Shown here: piece by piece, positions 61,536-64,000 of the stretch | How the letters are laid out: every line of letters starts with the position of its first letter | Numbering within the stretch: position 1 is the stretch's first letter | DNA from: Microbacterium sp. Root53 | GTDB lineage: Bacteria; Actinomycetota; Actinomycetes; Actinomycetales; Microbacteriaceae | Reading direction: 5' to 3' | Assembly: GCF_001426925.1 (NCBI RefSeq) | Contig: NZ_LMFR01000002.1 | Location: forward strand, 31,104-95,103 | Length of the DNA stretch: 64,000 bases | Notes under the pieces: model-generated | The model's database searches: none | Told to the model about the DNA's origin: nothing | What the model saw: only the letters and a program-made list of their open reading frames with translations | Made by a program: the position numbers and the translations under genes

Positions 61536-62322
61536 GGCGCGCGAGGGTCGCGTCACCCTGGTCGGCGCCGGTCCGGGAGACGCGGGCCTCCTCACGCTGC
61601 GGGGCCTCGCGGCGCTGCAGTCCGCGGACGTGATCGTCGCCGACCGCCTCGGCGCGCGCGCCGTTCTCGATCAGCTGCGCGAGCAGGGCATCCGGATCGA
61701 CGCCGAGGTGATCGACGTCGGCAAGACCCCGGGCCTGCATCCCGTGCCGCAGGAGAGGATCTCGCAGCTCCTGGTCGATCTCGCCCGCGACGGGCGCGAC
61801 GTCGTGCGCCTGAAGGGCGGCGATCCGTTCGTGTTCGGCCGCGGCGGCGAGGAGCTGCTGCACTGCCGCGCCGCGGGTCTCGTGGTCGAGGTGGTGCCCG
61901 GCGTGACGAGCGCGGTGGCCGTGCCGGCCATCGCGAGCATCCCGCTGACGCACCGCGGCCTCGCGACCGCGTTCACCGTGGTCACGGGCCACGACCAGCT
62001 CACGCAGGTCGTGGGCGGCGGCCGCGACCACACGGTCGTCCTGCTGATGGGCGTCGGCACGCTCGCGCACTCGGCGCACGTAATCGCATCCGGTGAGCGC
62101 GGCGCCGACTGCCCGGTCGCGATCGTCGAGGACGGCTACGGCCCCGGCCAGCGCGTCACGTTCGGCACCCTCGCGACCATCGCCTCCCAGGCCGCCCTGC
62201 GCCAGGTGCGCAACCCCGCCGTGGTCGTGGTCGGCGACGTCGTGACCCTCAGCCCCTACTCCCCCGAGGACCTGTCCGCCGACGTGCGGCACCTCCTCCC
62301 CGATCGAAAGGTCCTGACATGA
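61528..62322 (+). CDS. cobA: Uroporphyrinogen-III C-methyltransferase
   Basis: SAM-dependent methylation of uroporphyrinogen III to precorrin-2, first step to the siroheme needed by the sulfite reductase. It is 264 residues. Signatures are [43 protein letters not shown] and the late PVAIVEDG region. No dehydrogenase/ferrochelatase domain (as in CysG) is fused, so those steps must be encoded elsewhere. It overlaps cysN by 8 bases and the reductase by 4. Confidence 0.93.
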   Translation: MDEAREGRVTLVGAGPGDAGLLTLRGLAALQSADVIVADRLGARAVLDQLREQGIRIDAEVIDVGKTPGLHPVPQERISQLLVDLARDGRDVVRLKGGDPFVFGRGGEELLHCRAAGLVVEVVPGVTSAVAVPAIASIPLTHRGLATAFTVVTGHDQLTQVVGGGRDHTVVLLMGVGTLAHSAHVIASGERGADCPVAIVEDGYGPGQRVTFGTLATIASQAALRQVRNPAVVVVGDVVTLSPYSPEDLSADVRHLLPDRKVLT

Positions 62323-63671
62323 GCCTCGAGAACCTGCGCGTCGCGATCGTCGGCGCGGGCCCGGCCGGCATCTACGCCGGCAACCTGCTCGCCGACGCCG
62401 TCGAGGCGGCCGGCGGCAGCGTGACGATCGACCTCATCGAGTCGCTGCCCGCGCCGTACGGACTGATCCGCTACGGCGTCGCGCCCGACCACCCCCGCAT
62501 CAAGGGCATCGTCGACTCGCTGCACGAGATGCTCGACTCCGGACGGATCCGCTTCCTCGGCAACGTCGAGGTGGGCCGCGACGTGACGATCGACGATCTC
62601 AAGGCGCGCTACCACGCCGTCATCCTGGCGACCGGCGCGATCCGCGACGCGGCGCTCGACATCCCCGGCATCGACAAGCGCGGCTCGCACGGCGCGGCCG
62701 ACTTCGTCGCCTGGTTCGACGGGCACCCGGATGTGCCGCGCACGTGGCCGCTGGACGCCCAGCAGGTCGCCGTGATCGGCAACGGCAACGTCGCGCTCGA
62801 CGTCGCGCGCATGCTCGCCAAGCACGCGCGCGACCTCGTCACGACCGAGATCCCCGACAACGTCCTCGAGGGCCTCGAGGCGTCGGCCGTGACCGACGTG
62901 CACGTGTTCGGACGCCGCGGCCCGGCCGACATCAAGTTCACGCCGATCGAGCTGCGCGAGCTCGGCGAGGTCCCCGACGTCGACATCGTGCTGGACGATG
63001 CGGACTTCGAGGGCGTCGACCCCGCCGCCGCGCCGACGAACCAGCTGAAGGTCATGCTGCGCACCCTGCAGTCCTGGCGCGGCAAGGAGCCCACGGGGGC
63101 GTCGCGCCGACTGCACCTGCACTTCTGGCACGCGCCGGTCGAGGTGCTCGGCGACGAGCGGGTCGAGGGTGTGCGCTTCGAGCGCACGCGCAGCGTGGAC
63201 GGCGCCGTGGTCGGCACGGGCGAGTTCGTCGACTACCCGCTGCAGGCGGTGTACCGCGCGGTCGGCTACTACGGCACCCGCGTGGAGGGCGCGCCGTTCG
63301 ACGAGGCCCGCGGCGTGATCCCGAACGAGGCCGGCCGCGTGCTCGAGAGCCCGGGACTGTACGCGACGGGCTGGATCAAGCGCGGCCCCGTCGGCCTGAT
63401 CGGCCACACCAAGTCGGACGCCATGGAGACCGTCGGCCACCTCGTCGACGACGCGCGCGCCGGGCTCCTGCCGGCTCCCGCCGAGGGCGACCTGGTGGCG
63501 CTGCTCGAGGAGCGCGAGGTGGAGTTCACCACGTGGGACGGCTGGCGCGCGCTGGACGCGCACGAGCGGCACCTCGGCGAGACGCACCGGCACGCCCGTC
63601 AGCGCGTCAAGCTGGTCCCGCGCGAGGATCAGGTCGAGATCGCGCGCGCCGGCGCGCTCGCCGTCTCGTGA
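62319..63671 (+). CDS. NADPH-ferredoxin reductase, adrenodoxin-reductase type
   Basis: Flavoprotein of 450 residues that moves electrons from NADPH to ferredoxin. The FAD loop is [16 protein letters not shown] and the NADPH loop is [17 protein letters not shown]. The C-terminal [19 protein letters not shown] is characteristic of FprA-type enzymes. A C-terminal tail of about 65 residues is rich in charged residues. Located directly before a ferredoxin gene, it most likely feeds the sulfite reductase of the same operon. Overlaps on both sides are 4 bases. Confidence 0.93.
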   Translation: MSLENLRVAIVGAGPAGIYAGNLLADAVEAAGGSVTIDLIESLPAPYGLIRYGVAPDHPRIKGIVDSLHEMLDSGRIRFLGNVEVGRDVTIDDLKARYHAVILATGAIRDAALDIPGIDKRGSHGAADFVAWFDGHPDVPRTWPLDAQQVAVIGNGNVALDVARMLAKHARDLVTTEIPDNVLEGLEASAVTDVHVFGRRGPADIKFTPIELRELGEVPDVDIVLDDADFEGVDPAAAPTNQLKVMLRTLQSWRGKEPTGASRRLHLHFWHAPVEVLGDERVEGVRFERTRSVDGAVVGTGEFVDYPLQAVYRAVGYYGTRVEGAPFDEARGVIPNEAGRVLESPGLYATGWIKRGPVGLIGHTKSDAMETVGHLVDDARAGLLPAPAEGDLVALLEEREVEFTTWDGWRALDAHERHLGETHRHARQRVKLVPREDQVEIARAGALAVS

Positions 63672-63997
63672 CGTACGTCATCGCGCTCCCGTGCGTGGAC
63701 GTCAAGGACCGCGCGTGCATCGACGAGTGCCCGGTCGACTGCATCTACGAGGGTGAGCGCAGCCTCTACATCCACCCGGACGAGTGCGTCGACTGCGGTG
63801 CGTGCGAGCCGGTGTGCCCCGTCGAGGCGATCTACTACGAGGACGACCTGCCCGACGAGTGGCAGGACTACTACAAGGCCAACGTGGAGTTCTTCGACGA
63901 GATCGGCTCGCCCGGCGGCGCCGCCAAGGTCGGCGTGATCCCCAAGGACCACCCGATCGTCGCGGCCCTGCCCCCGCAGGGCGACGCGCACGCCTGA
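63668..63997 (+). CDS. fdxA: Ferredoxin (7Fe type)
   Basis: A 109-residue ferredoxin with the [3Fe-4S]/[4Fe-4S] pattern. Cys9, Cys17 and Cys21 ([10 protein letters not shown]) make one set, and Cys40, Cys43, Cys46 and Cys50 ([12 protein letters not shown]) the other. The long C-terminal tail is usual for actinobacterial FdxA. The GTG start overlaps the reductase stop (GTGA). It is probably the direct electron donor to the sulfite reductase. The gene ends 3 bases before the window ends, so later operon genes cannot be seen. Confidence 0.94.
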   Translation: MTYVIALPCVDVKDRACIDECPVDCIYEGERSLYIHPDECVDCGACEPVCPVEAIYYEDDLPDEWQDYYKANVEFFDEIGSPGGAAKVGVIPKDHPIVAALPPQGDAHA

Positions 63998-64000
63998 ACC

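Overview
This 64 kb window is high-GC DNA packed with short-spaced or overlapping genes. Gene content and order match Actinobacteria, and the best fit is Microbacteriaceae, probably Microbacterium; this rests on gene order and protein character, not on a database search. Pointers are the pyrR-pyrB-pyrC-PH-like-carA-carB-pyrF-gmk-rpoZ-metK-priA run, an actinobacterial PriA without helicase motifs, a Gmk fused to an mIHF-like domain, DUF3000 next to RNase D, and many leaderless genes. No rRNA, prophage, insertion sequence or CRISPR array was found. No gap between genes exceeds 300 bases except the stretch at 44378-45002, which holds a tRNA cluster.

Layout. 1-12.8 kb (minus): de novo pyrimidine operon under a PyrR-type RNA leader, followed by guanylate kinase, RNA polymerase omega, SAM synthetase and PriA (cut by the window edge). 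12.9-19.6 kb (minus): efp-nusB, and the upstream chorismate genes aroE-aroC-aroK-aroB preceded by ruvX and mltG. 19.7-24.9 kb (minus): alaS, a small membrane protein, rpsD and rarA. 25.0-27.7 kb (plus): a small membrane protein, a DUF349 protein and an AbiEi-like protein. 27.7-37.3 kb (minus): rel, secF-secD-yajC, ruvB-ruvA-ruvC and yebC. A phosphotransferase gene flanked by two 84-bp repeats is inserted between ruvC and yebC. 37.4-41.2 kb: a vitamin B6 cluster (pdxY, pdxT, pdxS, pdxR). 41.4-45.3 kb: HIT-family Ap4A phosphorylase-like gene, thrS, an ankyrin protein and five tRNA genes. 45.4-48.6 kb (minus): a MazF-like protein, ammonium transporter and zapE. 48.8-53.2 kb: rhodanese and SufE pair, an alpha/beta hydrolase, DUF3000 and rnd. 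53.3-56.6 kb: a fatty acid beta-oxidation pair. 56.8-64.0 kb: a seven-gene sulfate assimilation operon running from sulfite reductase to its own ferredoxin reductase and ferredoxin.

How the genes work together. Most of the window is core metabolism. The pyr operon makes UMP and is probably controlled by PyrR masking its own ribosome-binding site. The B6 genes are probably controlled by PdxR through a direct repeat in the divergent promoter. The sulfur operon contains sulfate activation, APS and sulfite reduction, the first siroheme step and the electron donor chain. The ruvAB genes carry a probable LexA (SOS) box. The accessory-looking parts are the repeat-flanked phosphotransferase, the lone AbiEi-like and MazF-like proteins, and a spacer rich in short palindromes next to the HIT gene. 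No wholly new multigene system is visible. The strongest leads are the 84-bp repeat pair with its cargo gene, the recurring -10-to-start-codon signature of leaderless genes, and several candidate operators.
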